Source of the DNA: Drosophila miranda
Taxonomy: Eukaryota > Arthropoda > Insecta > Diptera > Drosophilidae
Direction of reading: 5' to 3'
Assembly: GCF_003369915.1 (NCBI RefSeq)
Contig: NC_046676.1
Span: 22,816,001-22,880,000, forward strand
DNA length: 64,000 nt
Shown: positions 34,301 through 48,261 of the stretch, piece after piece
Layout of the letters: every line of letters starts with the position of its first letter
How positions within the stretch are numbered: position 1 is the first letter of the stretch
Position numbers and translations under genes: made by a program
The notes under the pieces: model-generated
The model's input: only the letters and a program-made list of their open reading frames with translations
Databases searched by the model: none
Told to the model about the DNA's origin: nothing

Positions 34301-37300
34301 TGTTTCAATTTATGACCACAGCGGGAGGGTCGGAGTGTACGAGTCTCCTCCCCAAAGGCCACACCCTGTCGGCAAATAATGGCAATCAGAATGTCGGAGT
34401 CCGCATTCAAATGCCGAGGCGAAATTTAATAACAAATATAAATCATTTTGCTGACAGCCAAAGCACGACCGCCAGCAGCTTCGTGTCTCTGTCTGAACCC
34501 CCGAATCTCGCTCCCCATCTACGGCTTCCTGCTCCAGGGACCTCCTTCAACTTCTATTCACACCTCAAGTGATACGGCGCGCGGTGGAGAGCGGCACAGC
34601 TGCGGAGGTTCAGAGGGAAGGAGGAAAGAGACGCACTAATGGCGCAGGCACCCAATAGAAGGACCATTTCTCATCCTTTGCAGAATGCCCGTCTGTCTGT
34701 CCGTCTGACAGTCGGCCTGTCGCTCTGTGGGAGTTGGCGCATGTCCTTGGGCCCGGCCCAAAGTTGCCACTCTGTCTGTCGTGTTAATTTTTTATCACTT
34801 TGAAATTAAAGAACAACACTTGGGCGGTGGTTTTTCTTGCTTTTTTCGGGGAAAAGATTTGATGCTGCAGGACATGCGGAAGACGGTAGGACTGCGCTGG
34901 TGTGGACCTGGACTGAGCCCGACTCCGGTTCCCCAGGCTCGTGTCTGGCCAGGCATAAATAATTAACTTAATGCCATGTTGCCCATAAATTAGGCATACT
35001 CTCCCATCTTCCAGCATTTGTTAAGTGCCTTTCACTTACCTCTGGAGCTGTAGCTACTCTTTGATTAACAAGGATGCCACCAAGGGCCTCTGGCCAGTAT
35101 AGGTCCTTCAACCCTCTATCTGCCTTTCAAATTTCCTTCCATCACTCTGGGGACTGGACCTATTTGCCAATGCACTGCCAAATGCAATTTCGAGCAAATC
35201 AATTGAAAACACAATTGCCTTTCACTGAGAAGTGCTTTGCTGCCTGCCCTGCCCCGGGCCCTGCGCCCCGCGCCCAGAGCCCTTGCGCACTCCACCACGA
35301 CCCTGTTTGCCCGACCGGGGAATGGAGTCGAGATTTGTTTTGTATTGACCGCAAATTTCAATACAGCTTTGCGGTCGCCGCCCAATTGCCATACACTTCT
35401 CCCTTTCAATTGACAGCCGGGGGCACAGTGGCGCGTTTCCCACTAAAAATTATAACAAAGAAGAACCTACATATAACTACAATATTTCTCATTCGATTAA
35501 TTGGCGTAAGGACATGTTCAAGCCACAAATATTGTGTCGGCTCTCAATTATGTATGTGCTCAATAAATATTTTATTTATACGGAGGACAACATTTAGCAC
35601 CATGAAAACAGTGGGGCAAGGACAGGCAAAGTTTGTGTTTTCGTAAAATAATGCAAACATAACAATTTTACTGTGGAACCAAGCCGAACCCTTGAGCTCA
35701 AACTTCAGTGACACTTAGCTGCGGATGTTTTGATCACAATGGATTCAACTATACCTATAGTTCGACTTATAAGCTCTAGCTTCTTAAATTTTAAGCACTA
35801 GCCTCTCCTCCATTGATACCGAAGTTTTGCTATCTGATAGCACTCGATTTTCACCTTTAATATTTGACAGTGTCAAATCCAATCAACCCAAACCATTAGT
35901 AAATGGTTTCCCAACCACTGTGCAGCTGCAAAGTGCGGTTGCATCGGCATTAAAGATTTGTGTTGCGGCCTCCTGCCCCTTGTGGTTCGAAGTTCGTGTT
36001 CCTGACATTTGTTGTTCCTGCCGCCCTTGCGGTGTTGTTCCGGCTGATGCTGTTGTTGCAGCTGCAGCTGCTCGAGCGGGCCCAGAGTGTTTGATCAGGT
36101 GTACGTCAATTAACTACTGTTGCCGACCCAATTGCGTTGGCGCCATTTACTTAAACCGAATTTAGCGCCCACATTCTGGATAATGTAACTAATTGAAACA
36201 CACAAATTCGGTTGATTGCAATTCATTAGGTTGGCTAATGTGCATAAAATGTTCATAATCAGCTAAGTGAAGACTTGCAAAAGTTATCCTGCTCCGAGGA
36301 CCTGTCTCCGCTTAGCCGAGGCCGAGACGGGTTCGGTGGCGGAGTCTTCGAGGTGTCAACTTTGCTGGCAACGGCCCTGACCCACATTTTCGGTAGAGGG
36401 TGCAGGGTGGAGGGTAGAAGGAGAGAGCTAACAAGTTGAGATATTATATTTTAATGAGATGCAGTTGGTAATTTTTGGGGGCTTGGGGCTAGCCTCAAAA
36501 CTGTTAGAATTTGTCACTTTGATTATGCAGCTCCGTCTCTGGCATCTCGTCTAATTTTATTACTCTTGCTGGCTGGACGAATGAATATTTATGGCCATAT
36601 AAATACATTATTGTATCCGGGATGTTCGTTCCTCGCTCCCAGCTCCAGATGAAGCTCTGAGCTCGTACCATCTCATCTCACTGACCTCGTAAGCCCTTGA
36701 CATGCCCTGCTCATCAAGAACATAAAGTTTGTGCATCCTCTGTCCCCCTGGCCCCCTGACCGCCTGCTCCAACGCTGAAGCTGTCGTCTCGGTGACTTTG
36801 CATATGATTACATGAAATTTGCATCGCATTATTTTGCGTCTGGTTCAGGGCTCGGTCTGCTGTCCCTTGTCCGTCGTCTTCCACTTCCTTCCAGTCACGT
36901 GGGCTAGCATACAAATTACTCCTGCAACATTTATTACCCGGCCTCATCAGGTCAAAGCCCAAAAGTAGTGCCAACTGTCTTCCATTCGAATACATTTCGA
37001 GCATCTGCAGCGATCCACTCCCCGAATTGATGAGGTTCACGTATTCAAACTGTTTTACAATCGAGGAAGTCTATGCAAATGAAGTTCGCTAAACGGGCGC
37101 ACTGAGCCGTGGACGGAGCTCCTGAAGTCAACAAAATTATTGTCTCGCCCAAGCACGACCCGTGGAATGAAAATCGTGTAAGCGGGTTTTATATATTGTT
37201 GGGAGTGTAAGCTGAAATGATGAATACCAAATTACTTAATCGATTGGGCTGATGAGGTGGAAGAAACAAAACTTGTATGGCATTGCATAACATATAGAGC

Positions 37301-37930
37301 GATTGTGCTTCTTATGATCCCATTATATCATATGTATATGTATGTATGTACATACGATCGATGTGCACGGACCCTGAAGTTATGCTTCATTTATGAAGAT
37401 AAATGATTATGATTTTTGGCTAAAATAACTTTAATTCAAAAAAGTATAGCATACTTTTTTGATCCGTGCTGCAGTCGAATGAAATATTGTCTTTAATACA
37501 ATGTACAATACAAACAAACGAGTACACACCCGCAAAAAAAACTGTTGATTTATTTACACGGGCAATATTTTATCTGCCACATCATGCCCCGAGCATTGGC
37601 TTTCCTCCAAAGAAATAAAATCAAACCGCACTGGGAGCGGTGGAAAGTTAACAGTGCTCAGGGCAAATATATTGCGGGTGGGGGTCAATAAATACACCAC
37701 GGGGCTGCAGTCGGTTTACTTTGTGTTAGAAGCCGAGCGATGCCATCGATTTTTGGCCAATATATTCTGCTCTGGCCATCTGGCCGGGGCAGAGCTGCCT
37801 ATTCCCTTTTAGAGCTCCAGCGAGCAGCAGCCGGAGCGCTGAACGCTGAAGCTGATGCTGATTCTGCATCTGCAGCTGACGCTTAAGCTCAAGGTAAAAG
37901 GGTCACATGCAAAATATGGAATGCAGCCAT

Positions 37931-38148
37931 CTTCCACTTCCACTTCCACTTCCACTTCCACTTCCACTTGTCCCGTTATCCGCTCGCCCTCTGGCCACAC
38001 CGTTTAATTCATGCAGGCGGGGCCCAAGTACTGCAGCTCCCGCTGCTATGTTCCACTTGCAGCTGCTCCTTCAGTCAAGGATTCTTCACACTCTCCGCTC
38101 TTCCCATTCCAATCACTCACCCTCCCCCTCCCCCTCCCCCTCCCCCTC
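37931..38148. repeat. Hexanucleotide repeats CCACTT and CCCCTC
   Basis: About six copies of CCACTT (37931-37969) and four to five copies of CCCCTC (38118-38148). Period-6 repeats keep all frames open and create false reading frames on both strands. Confidence 0.9.
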
Positions 38149-40679
38149 GTCCCTGCGCTGCGCTGCGTCTCCTCCGCCACTTGTGTGGATGGATTTATTG
38201 CCGTTTTCGGCTCCAGCTTTGAAATTGAAAAGCAAACAAGCCGCTAACAAGGTGAAGCTTTTTACCTCCATGCTCGCCATTTTTTTTTTCTCTTCTGCAC
38301 CCGCACCCGCTCTCGCAGCCGCACCCGCACCCCTTCTCCTGCTCGACGCTCACTTCAATCTAAATTTGAAGCTGCTCGATTCGTTTCCTTTCCTTCGCTT
38401 CGATTCGATTCGATTTTTTGTACGTGCTCGATAATCCCGTCGTGGTAATCGCTGGGAAGTCGTAGTCCCCGTCGCAGGTTGAGTTCTCTTGTAAATGTGG
38501 AACATTTTTGATTTCTCACGTATACTTATGCCTTTGTGTGCTCTATTTGTATTTGTGTTTGAATTGAGCACCATTAAATGTCCAAGTGGCATGCAACATT
38601 TTTCTCACTGCGGTCGTGCCTTGGCAGGGACCGGCACTCGTCCTCGTCGTGCCTAGACGGAGATCAAGAGGGATACTACCCTCTGCAGCCTCATGTCCTT
38701 ATTCAATTTCGCTTTGCTTATTAATTTTTTTTTTTCTTATGGCTTTCCTTTTGGTGTTTTTCTTTTATTGCGAGGCAAGCAGTTTTGCTGAGGAGTTCCG
38801 TTCGATTCGAAACAACTGCCTGCAAATAGAAGATTGTAATAAAAATAGCTTTGCTGACGCAGAATGGCGTAAGAGCTTTATGGGACATGAAGCAACTTGA
38901 TTATTCTGATTAATTCAGTTTGTATTTAGATATTTTACGCTAGACAGGTGTTACTCTACGCATACTCTTCATTTCGCATCCACTTATCTACACTGAGAGA
39001 ATAGTGGCATCGTAAAACTAAACACATACATATTTAAATTAAATATTCGGTTTTTAGGTACATGCAAACATATTTTGAAATAAAATAGAATTCACTTTGA
39101 CTTAAAAATATTTAATTTCAATACAATTTGTGGGAAATATATTTAATTCAACCCAAAAAAATAAATATTTAAGTCTAAGTGTAACTATTCGGTACCCACT
39201 AATTTATTTTCTGTAATGGATGGTCTCCAACTCTCCCATATTTAGTTTTAAACTTGCCGAACTTTCTGCCACTTAGATAATTTTTTACTTTTTGCTGACA
39301 CTTTTTGCAGGGTCATCCCGAAGAAAGTTTAGCTTTGACACATTTCTTTCTGCAGAATGCAGCAAAGTTCTCCTTTTTTTTCATACGTTTTTGATTATTT
39401 ATGGATCTGTTTTCAGACTCAAACATGAAATCCAATGAAAACAAGTTACGTAGTTGGGCATTTTCCGCCCATAAATACGACTATGTCTGCACACATACAT
39501 ATGTAGGTACACTTGTTAGAGGGAGCAAATTTGTGAGTGCATGAGCTGGAATCGAACAATGAATAATGTTTGGCCAATTGATGGACGTTAACTGGGCTCC
39601 GTTATTTCGGGCTCCGTTCGGGTCAAATTAGGGGCAATAAAATTGAAATTTATGAGAGCAGAAAGCCAGGCCAGGAACGGCACAAAGTAAAGGCTTATCC
39701 CCAATCCGCACCTATTCGTATGAATGGATGGATGATGGTGGCGGGAAGCGGTAGACAAAAGAGCAAAATAAATTGGCAGTGCCGCCATCAAGTTTGCCTC
39801 TATTAAAACACACAAAACAAATGCAAAAGTTACACAAAAGGAAACTTTCTCTGCCATCGTCCTGTTACGGGAGACGGTGGCTCTGGCTGGTGTTTTCGGT
39901 TTGTCGGGGAGTGCCGGGGCCGGTGGTCGGGTGGTTCTGTTCTTCTGCTGACTGTGTTATTTTAGAAAAAACTTGCGCCCACGTCTTCGGTTTGGTTTTG
40001 GCTTGACTCCTTCCTCCTCCGCTCCCGCTCTGACTATGTCTGGCCGTGTCCTGCCATTCAGCCAAGCAGAAACTCCCTTCGACATATACATATATGTACA
40101 TAAGTTGAAATTATTTGGAGGCAAAAAAAAAGGTTCAAAGCCGAATTCAGCCGCCGATTCATTATAATGACATCAACGTTGTGCCCATCTCAAGCGAACC
40201 TAATTGAGATTTAATGGATGTCTAGGTCTCCCCACTCTCGTGCTCTGTCCCAAACTGCGGGCCCATTGGCCGGGTAGATTTTCTATGGAAACGATGGGGA
40301 AACTGCAAATTTAGTTGAATCCAATTATTTTTTATGTTCCTGCTGCATGCCTGGGTGAGGAGTGGCGTGGAAGCCCATCAGAGTAGTAGCGCCATGAAAA
40401 CGCCTGAAAAGCGCTGGCGGAAAATTGAAAATTTCACAAAGAGCGAGTGGGGAAGACAAAATGCTGGCACATTGTTGGATAGTCAAGTTAATTGTCTCCC
40501 CGTCCACAAAGAGATGCAATCTGACAACAAAAAGGGAACGGAACGGAACCAGAGCCGGGCACTTAGCCGGAAGACACATTTGCAGGTGACACGGCCTTTT
40601 GAGAATGGTGTTTATTAGCCTTAAGCCAGATAGCATAGTCAGTGGTGCAGCAAATACTCTGCTGCATTTTTCAAGCAGC

Positions 40680-41121
40680 TTTCAATTATCAGTGTTGCCA
40701 TCTCGCTTGTGTGTGAGCTGTGGACTAGTGTCAGAGAAAGAGAGAAAGAAAGCACACAGCTCACGCACTGCATCACCCAATGCATACGCTCTCTCCCGTC
40801 TTCATCTCGCGCCGTTCGTTCTTTCTATCTGTTGTTCGTTGTTTGATCGCTTCGGTTAATTTGGGACCGGCTGCTTGTCTTGATCTGGCACTTACATACT
40901 TCTCGCACTTCGCACAATTGATATCCAATCTGACACAGTCTTGAACCGATCCCGTCTTGAATCGTTCAACTATCTCGTCTTAAAAACCCGCTATCGATCC
41001 GCTCTCAAATCTTTCGCTATTTTATATTTTAGCAATGCGATCAGCAGTGCAGCTGATTGCCAGCTGTCACTCCACTCAGAGTTCCGTTGTTCTCTTTTCC
41101 ATCTCTTGAGGCGACCAACAG
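40680..41121 (+). promoter_or_regulatory. Candidate promoter and non-coding first exon
   Basis: A GC-richer island stands out in AT-rich DNA. It has GAGA-factor sites (AGAGAAAGAGAGAAAG near 40734-40749, CTCTCTC near 40790), GCCAT cores, and then a TCGTTCGTT-type, C/T-rich stretch typical of fly 5' UTRs (TTGTTCGTTGTTTGATCGCTTCGG). It ends at an ACCAACAG|GTCTGT donor-like site (about 41120). It may be the start of the long STAR gene 4 transcript or an unannotated RNA. Inference only. Confidence 0.3.
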
Positions 41122-44100
41122 GTCTGTACAGCAATTATTAATTTCAAGAAAATTTAATTACATTGATTTTTATAGCGAATTCCCAAATTACTCTTTTATA
41201 GCGTTATTTTAACTTTATTTTGCTGTGTGAGTGGTATGTGTTTTAATCTATTAATAAATTGTTGTCTGTGAATACAGAATGTTGACTTTGTCTGGGCTCA
41301 GACCCACAGACACAGGCACAGACACACGCACAAACATCCGGGAATATGTTGGTAAACATAAATAAATATTTTGATGTAATTATAATGCACATACTCGCAT
41401 AATCCTTAGCGAGAAAGTTCCGTTATGGCGGCACAATAAGCCGCCTTAGCTCCAGTAGTCCCCGGCTTTTGGGGGTGTGGTGTGGTGCGCGGGTGTCAGT
41501 CAGAGCAAGCAAATAAAAACATTTAATTAAACTTTACCAGCACACACACATGAATAATTAAAATTTAATTTCGGCAATATATATTTCACAAAGAGAGGGA
41601 GAGCCAGAGATAGAGACAGCGACAGCGGGATAGGGGGAGTGTCAGCCAGGTGCACAGCCACCCAGCCACACCCAATCGGAGACACGGCAACTTGTCACCA
41701 GCACACAACAACAAAAAAGGAAGAGGAAAGAAGGACGCTGAAACGAGCCGGGGAGTACAGGTACGGGATACTCCTTCCTTGAAGAGAAGCAATTTGGCTG
41801 GCGAAGCCAACAAAAGCCTTCGCCTAAAGGTGAAGCGAACAAAGGAAATACATAAAATATTGTTCCTGCCCCGCAATACCACCGTCTTTACCTGCCACTT
41901 TGCAACGTCTCCCACTTCTCCTTCTGTTTGTGTATTGTAATAATTGCTGTTTTGGCTTCATTAAAAAATAAGTCGCAAAATCGCTTACAGGAATTTCTTA
42001 TGAAATTTCTTTCGTTTCCGACGTGAAAGGCGCAAACATAACTCATGAAGAATGCGGCGCAAACTGCGGCAGAAAGAGAACGTTGGTTTCCCCCCAAATG
42101 TGGAGGATAAATTACTGTGGAATGCCGTGGATTTTGAGGTCAGCCATCGACTAAAGCCATACGGTAGCTCGATAAAAGCCAACGCACTCGCTCTATATAT
42201 TGCGTTCATAGGAGTATTGAATTCAAAGTTAATCGAATGTGTAACAGGAGAAGCCGTTCAACAAAGACCACCTTTGACGCAGATGCATTATATAAAGAAG
42301 TGTTCGATTTTAAAGTGAACAAAGTTGTGTAAAACAATATCGTCATGCAGCTGGTAAAGTTTAAAAAGACTATCGCAATATTATCAGTTTAATTGTAGAC
42401 TGACTAAAAAAAAAAGGTCGCAAGCCAATAACGAACTTTAAGGGCAACAATTTACCGGCACTTAAATTTCCTCACTTAAATTGCTATCTCCCCAAAGCCG
42501 CTGCCGAACGTTGTAATAAATATGCAAATGAGGAGGGGGTATAAAAAGGCAAAAATAAATAATTTAATTGATTTCATTACGCGACGCCAGGCATCTATCG
42601 ATGCCGGCAGTGGGTAGCATCCTCTCATCTTCATCATCATCATCGCTGTCATCGATTCCTAACGAAAGTCTGGGTGGATGCCTGTCTCCGGCCTCATAAT
42701 TTTGAATTTGCTTTGGAAATTGTCGCCAAGTGCTGCAACAGCACCTTGCTTCCGCCTCCGCTGTGGGCCCGTGTGTCTGGATCTGTGTGCGTCCTCGGAG
42801 GACTTCGTCTCGGTGACAGCTGCCAGAGCCAGTAGCTAACGAGATAAATTTCAGTTTGATGCCAAGACAGAACCAGAACCAAAGCCAGGACCAGAGCCAG
42901 ACCCAGATAGAAATTGAGAGTGAGATAGACCAACGGCAAATCATTTGGAATGAAGCATCAGGTAATGTGAGAGCGGGCGATGGCAATTTGGAAATGTTTA
43001 AGTTATTGCCACTGCTACTCCGACGACGCTGTCCTCCTGGCTCCATCTGCTGTCCGCCAATCAAGCCATAAAGCCGTACCTCACACCGTGCTGGGTACTA
43101 GCACTGCGGGATCTGGGATGGGGGATGGGAGCTCTAGTGCTTCCTAAATGAATGGAATTGTTGTGATGCTGTAATTAGACGGGGAACAAAGTCCATAAGC
43201 CAGGGAGTCGGCCGGGAAGGCAATTTGAATTACAAATGTAGATCGCGTGGATTTGTCCTTCTACTCGGTCGGTACTCATCGCCCCTTAAAATCAACTTTT
43301 TCCCCTGTGCATCGGTGCGTATACGTAACGTTTGGTAGCACTCATGCATATACATATACATACACGACTACATACACATGTACATCGTATGTCATTTCAA
43401 TCCCACCATCCTTTGCCATCCTCTCCGCTAAACAAATGCTTAAATGCTTTTTGTAGAGCGAAATTTATGCAAATGTCAGTCGCAGAAGGGGTTGGGTGGA
43501 ATTTTGTGCGGCGCGGAAGCTCGGGCTGGGAGCGGTGTGGTGTGGATTGGTGGCTGGTGACGAGAGACAAGTGCGGGAGATTTTGTGACCAAGCGACTCG
43601 AATCCTGACAAGAGATTCACCCCCTTAATCGTACCATCCCGCTGACCCCATTCGATGTCGTTCCCAGAACTCACACCCCACACAATATACGAGAATATGC
43701 ACCCGATTTCTCTATCAATGGCCGGAGGTGCCACAAAAAAAGGGCAACAAATATTTTCAGACTCAAACAATACAATTAACGAAGAGAAAATGAACAAATG
43801 AGAGTGTAAATTGAACTCTGGATACCCTTGGGATATGTCCCTCTACGGGACATTTTTTCAAGAAGCGTTGTAGCTTTGAGCGCTCTCTATAAACGATCTG
43901 TGGGATAAATGGTGGAGAATTATTTTTCAATGTAAATTCGAAACTAAAACAGAAGATAAGCCTTGTATAGGAGTTCCCTAACAGCAACCGAAATCATCTC
44001 TGGATCCTAGGATAACCAGCGACACTGAAGGCTACCGAGATTTGTACAAAAACAATGAAATTCTATGTCATAGCTCCTTCCTAGCCCATCCTCTACTTAT

Positions 44101-45278
44101 CCAAAGGGAGCTGCGTGTCGGTTAAACGAGGTCAAATGGAAATCGCCGAGTTGGCATTAACTTTTGACACCACCATCATCAGCGCGGTGTGTTGAGGGGT
44201 TGGGGGTGAGGGTGTGAGTTGTGCATAGCTGCTACTCCCTATCGATGTTCGTGCTGCTGCCACACGATTAAACAGTCAACCTATAGAAAGTCACACGCAA
44301 CTAAGCGAACAAAGACTTTTCCGGCTGGGAGAAGCAGGAGAAGAAAGGATGGAGCATGTTCCTTCCACCACTATTTTCCAGCGCTACCAATTTTTGTTAA
44401 ATGCAGCTACATTGAGCATTTGGCATCTGGCTTTGTCCGTACTCTTCTCTATTCCTCTATTCTCTATTCCTCTATTCAGGGACTCATTCATTCGATTGTC
44501 GCTTAGTTGAATCCCTTTTCATCAGGCAGCTGCTGTGGGTTTGATTGTGGATTCGGTTCCCACCGCGGCTACCTCCGGCAGCCTTCGCCTTTCCCAATCA
44601 ATTCAATTGCATTAAAAAGTCACTTCACAATGGCTGGCACTTCCCCTCTGTTCTCATAGTCGTTAAGTGTCAAGCCATGATTCGGTTGGCCGGAAGAACA
44701 CACTTGGCTAAACAAGTTTAAAAAGTTGATGTTTTTTTTACTTTTATTTTGTTTGCTGTAGTTTGCTGAAGAGCGCTGGCTCAAAGCCTGGGCTAATTGG
44801 TGCAAGCAATTTGTTGTTTGTTTAATCCAAACAATTTCTGCGGTTATCCCGGATAAAGTTTTTTAATCGCCTGAGTGGAGAACAAACAGAGTTCCACTGC
44901 TAGGACACTTTGCACCGAGTGCGCTGTGGGGACTAATCCCACATCATTTTATGATTATAGTGCAAACTATTTTTTGGTAAATTCATGCGCATTTCAGAGT
45001 TTGCTAAACAATTATGTTTACTTTGATCATAGCCTCTAGCGGTGGTTTTTGCTCTTCATCACAATTCACTCCATAATTCACACTGCATCTTGTTAATTAG
45101 TAATGGGGGTATGATAGATTGATGGAAGCTTCTTCCTGTAACAAGTAAATGCAAAATTAATTATAATATTTTAAGGGCCCAATATATTCAATTAGCGCTG
45201 CCATCAATTTATTTATTGTTTGCGGAAATGTCAAAAATTAATTGATTTACTTCATGGGCAATATTTTCGCCGCCATTT

Positions 45279-45331
45279 CATACCCTTGTAGAGGGGTATT
45301 ACGATTTTGTCCATCGTCAGATATATCAGAT
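45279..45331. mobile_element. Fragment of a dispersed repeat (INE-1/DINE-1-like)
   Basis: The segment TACCCTTGTAGAGGGGTATT followed by ACGATTTTGTCCATCG resembles the 'ACCCTTGCAGAGGGTATTATAATTTTGGTC' type seen in dispersed fly elements of the INE-1/DINE-1 class (from memory). Only a short piece is recognisable and no ends can be set. The assignment is weak. Confidence 0.35.
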
Positions 45332-47842
45332 ATCAAATATGTGTCTGTCGTAGAAGAATACCAGAAAGAAGAAGCACATGTTTGTTTGCCTGTGAAAATA
45401 ATCCAAAAAAATTAATCTACAAAATTACCAGATTACCAATTATTCGATCAATGGGTATGGATAGCCTCGAAACCTGCAGTCGTCTGTCTTCTTTTATAAT
45501 TATTTTGCCAGACAGACAGCGCACACAGGTCGAGGCGCCAACCGCAATCGTCGTTGGCCACGCCAGTTCCGCACTGCACTCAATCGGTGACCACAAACCG
45601 CCGCTTCAAGTGTGAAAGCGCTTGAATTATTGAACCGAAAACGGTCGGAGCGAGAGCGGAAAAGGTGGAGAGGGCAGAAGAGAAGCTTTTCCAATCATTA
45701 CAGCAATTGCAAAGAGGAGGAGACCTCCTGCCAAGCCGCAATTACATATGCACATTCATGCGAATGTGGCACTTGGTATCGCAGGAGCTGCGTTGCCGTT
45801 GCACTTGCCCCTCGCTGGGGCTCGCTGTGTTTGTTGGTGTGTGTGTGCAAGCTCTTTTTCGGGGGCGGGCGTCAAAACACAGATGCGTGGTTTGAGTGAC
45901 ACTTGAGTTTGCCACAATTTTAATTGACATCCACAGGGAGAGGAGAGGAGAGGCGAGGCGCCCAGGGATCTGATCTGTCTCCATGTCGCCCCAGTGGAAC
46001 CCATGGGAGTTCTGGCTGAAGGAATTCGAAATGTTAGCTTCGGCACAATATTGATGAATGGCTGAAGGGGAAATTAATGAGCCAGGGCAATCGATACACC
46101 AGTAGCAGCAGATGTAGCAGAAGACAGGCAGGTAATTGATTAGACTGCATTCAGGGTCCTTGTTCGGGCGAATGGACCAAAACAGTAAGCTCATAAGCCC
46201 CAAATTACACAACAATGGACACAATTTAGAGACACAGAGATAGAGAGAAAAACAGAGAGATAGAAGGAGAGAGAGATATAGAGAGAGGGGCAGGGAGAAG
46301 TAAAGAGAGCATTAGTAAAGTTTGGAGTAATTGCTTTAGACTAGGATTATTAGAATAGGTTCCGAAATGAACATAAATTCCAACTCTAATGGCGAATATT
46401 ATTTGCCTTTTGACATTTGACAATTTAATTAGTTAAATAACTGTTCTGTTCTGGCATTCGACCTCGCTTAAACATAAACTAATTAAAAATCGAGATATAT
46501 TTCATTGTAGCTATATTTATTGTTGCGTGCATCTTTTGTGTCAGTTCCAGGTGAATCCTTTATTGGATGGAGACGTGTGGTGAAAGTTCTTTGATTCTGG
46601 CAGGCTAAGCTCCCTTATTCGGGCTTCCCCGCTAATTGCAGCATCAAGTGTTTTATTATATCCAATTTAAAGCTATCCATTGAATTAAATGCCAGCCGAC
46701 TCCAAAAGGTAAACCTCAATGCTCTATTGTCCATCGGACTGTGTTTTTTCTCTGTGCATCGCCGCTCCGCTGAATGAAAGGCCCAGCATGCAATATATAC
46801 CGATGTTGTAGTTGTATGATGCGGAAAAATATGGTACAGGCGGACAAAAAACATGAATATGCATGTATGTAAGCAGAGTAAATGCAAATACGAAGAAAAA
46901 CAAGAAGGGAAAACCCAGTCTCGACCAGACAGAACCTGTCGATACTCTGCCATATTCTGGGAGAGGTCATATTCTGCCCGTGAGGATAGCCGAAGCTGCT
47001 CCCCAGAGGGAGAGGCAGATGCGGGACCCCCAACCCCAATGCTTCATCAAAGGAAGACTTACGATGGCTTTCGTCTCGAGTTCAAGTTAGGGCACTGCAG
47101 AAGGCACAACAATCATAAAAGCGAAACAATCATAATAAATGTGGGAAATCCTTTGGCTGCAGCGCCAGAGTTGAATTGAAAATGGAGGCTTTGCGGTTAC
47201 GGATGAGATTGTGCCACTGTTTGTTGTACATTTTGTTGGATGGCCGCAGTGGGAGCTCTGGGGTGTGGGCGCCCTCATCCTTGGGGTCAAATGAAAAAAG
47301 GGTTCTCCAACGGATATTTAAGGGGCAATTCCAAGCCATTAGCTAATGAACAGTCCAGAAACAGGCACAGACACTGAGAAATCGGCTGTCTTTTTATGAC
47401 TGAACACAACATTGATGGCACACAAAGAAAGTTGCCACCTTTTGTGGCATTTAATTAATAAAAAAATAGAAAAAACTGAAGATAAAACCAAAGAAAGAGG
47501 AGACGCCAAGGAAACTGCTCTTGCTTGCTCCATTGAACAATGTGGTCTTACTGCGCGTCCTGCGGTTCATCCTCTTGGCCAACAGGGAATGCATTCCAAT
47601 TTAACATCTCCTCTCGTCCATAAATTTCCTGTTGCCCCGGGCGCCCGGGCCACGGGCATGCCTCTTTCGTTGAGTTAATCAAGGCTTCGGTAATTTGGCG
47701 GAGAGTGTGAAGTGTTTGCCCGGATACGGATGCCCAATGGAGTGTATTATATGCGCTGGCCACCGCAGCAGCAGCAGCAGCATCAGCAGCTCCTGTTCGA
47801 GCACTTCATCAATGCCCGGCATCTTTTGTGAGCAAGGTTGGG

Positions 47843-47878
47843 CCGCACCCGCACCCGCACCCGCACCCGCACCCGCAC
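47843..47878. repeat. CCGCAC hexanucleotide repeat
   Basis: Five to six copies of CCGCAC in a row. It gives false HPHPHP and GAGAGA frames. Confidence 0.9.
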
Positions 47879-48233
47879 ACCATCCTCCATCTCCTCCTCT
47901 GTGCGGCTCCGTTAAGTGTTTTACAGGGCTCTCCACAAAGCGCACATCATTCATGTCCGAGGCAGGATGTAATATTTGCCCAAGGCCTTCATCTGTTTTT
48001 TCCAGCCCCTCTCCCCTACACAGCCACGTACACATCAATAGGAATGGAGAGGGTGGAATGGAATGGGGGAGTGCGATTACATGTCTGTGTGTTTGTTTGT
48101 ATGTGTCAGTATATGTGGATGTCTGTCAGACAGCTTTGGCTGTGGCAGGCTCTCTCTCATTGCATATGAATCAAGTAAAGGTAATTGAAAATCAAAGCCA
48201 CTGAATTTTGAAGTAGACCAGGACTATGCCTGA

Positions 48234-48261
48234 TCCATGGTCCATGGTCCATGGTCCATGG
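48234..48261. repeat. TCCATGG heptamer tandem repeat (four copies)
   Basis: Four perfect copies of TCCATGG. Each contains the palindrome CCATGG, so the array is both direct and inverted and could fold on itself. Confidence 0.85.

Larger units (their letters stand above)
27372..40679. other. Gene-poor region, first part (probable intergenic or 5' intron of STAR gene 4)
   Basis: No exon could be supported. The DNA shows fly non-coding features: poly-pyrimidine tracts, TAATTA and CATAAA motifs, CA, GATA and GA microsatellites near 29180-29350 and 29490-29520, and hexanucleotide runs near 37931-37969 and 38118-38148. Open frames up to 289 codons occur, but they overlap frames on the other strand and have no domains. 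A 37-bp tandem duplication (30906-30974) and an inverted repeat (31275-31379) are present. Confidence 0.5.

Noticed and set aside
37907-38434. 175-codon frame rich in Pro, Leu and Ser
   Set aside because: It comes from the CCACTT and CCCCTC repeats, with parallel frames open at the same place.
43835-43853. Perfect hairpin ATGTCCC-TCTAC-GGGACAT followed by six T, like a bacterial terminator
   Set aside because: The context is fly nuclear DNA with no small RNA gene upstream; a 7-bp stem is expected by chance in 64 kb.
47695-48204. Overlapping frames encoding HPHPHP and APAPAP
   Set aside because: They are produced by the CCGCAC hexamer array and overlap on both strands; no domain.
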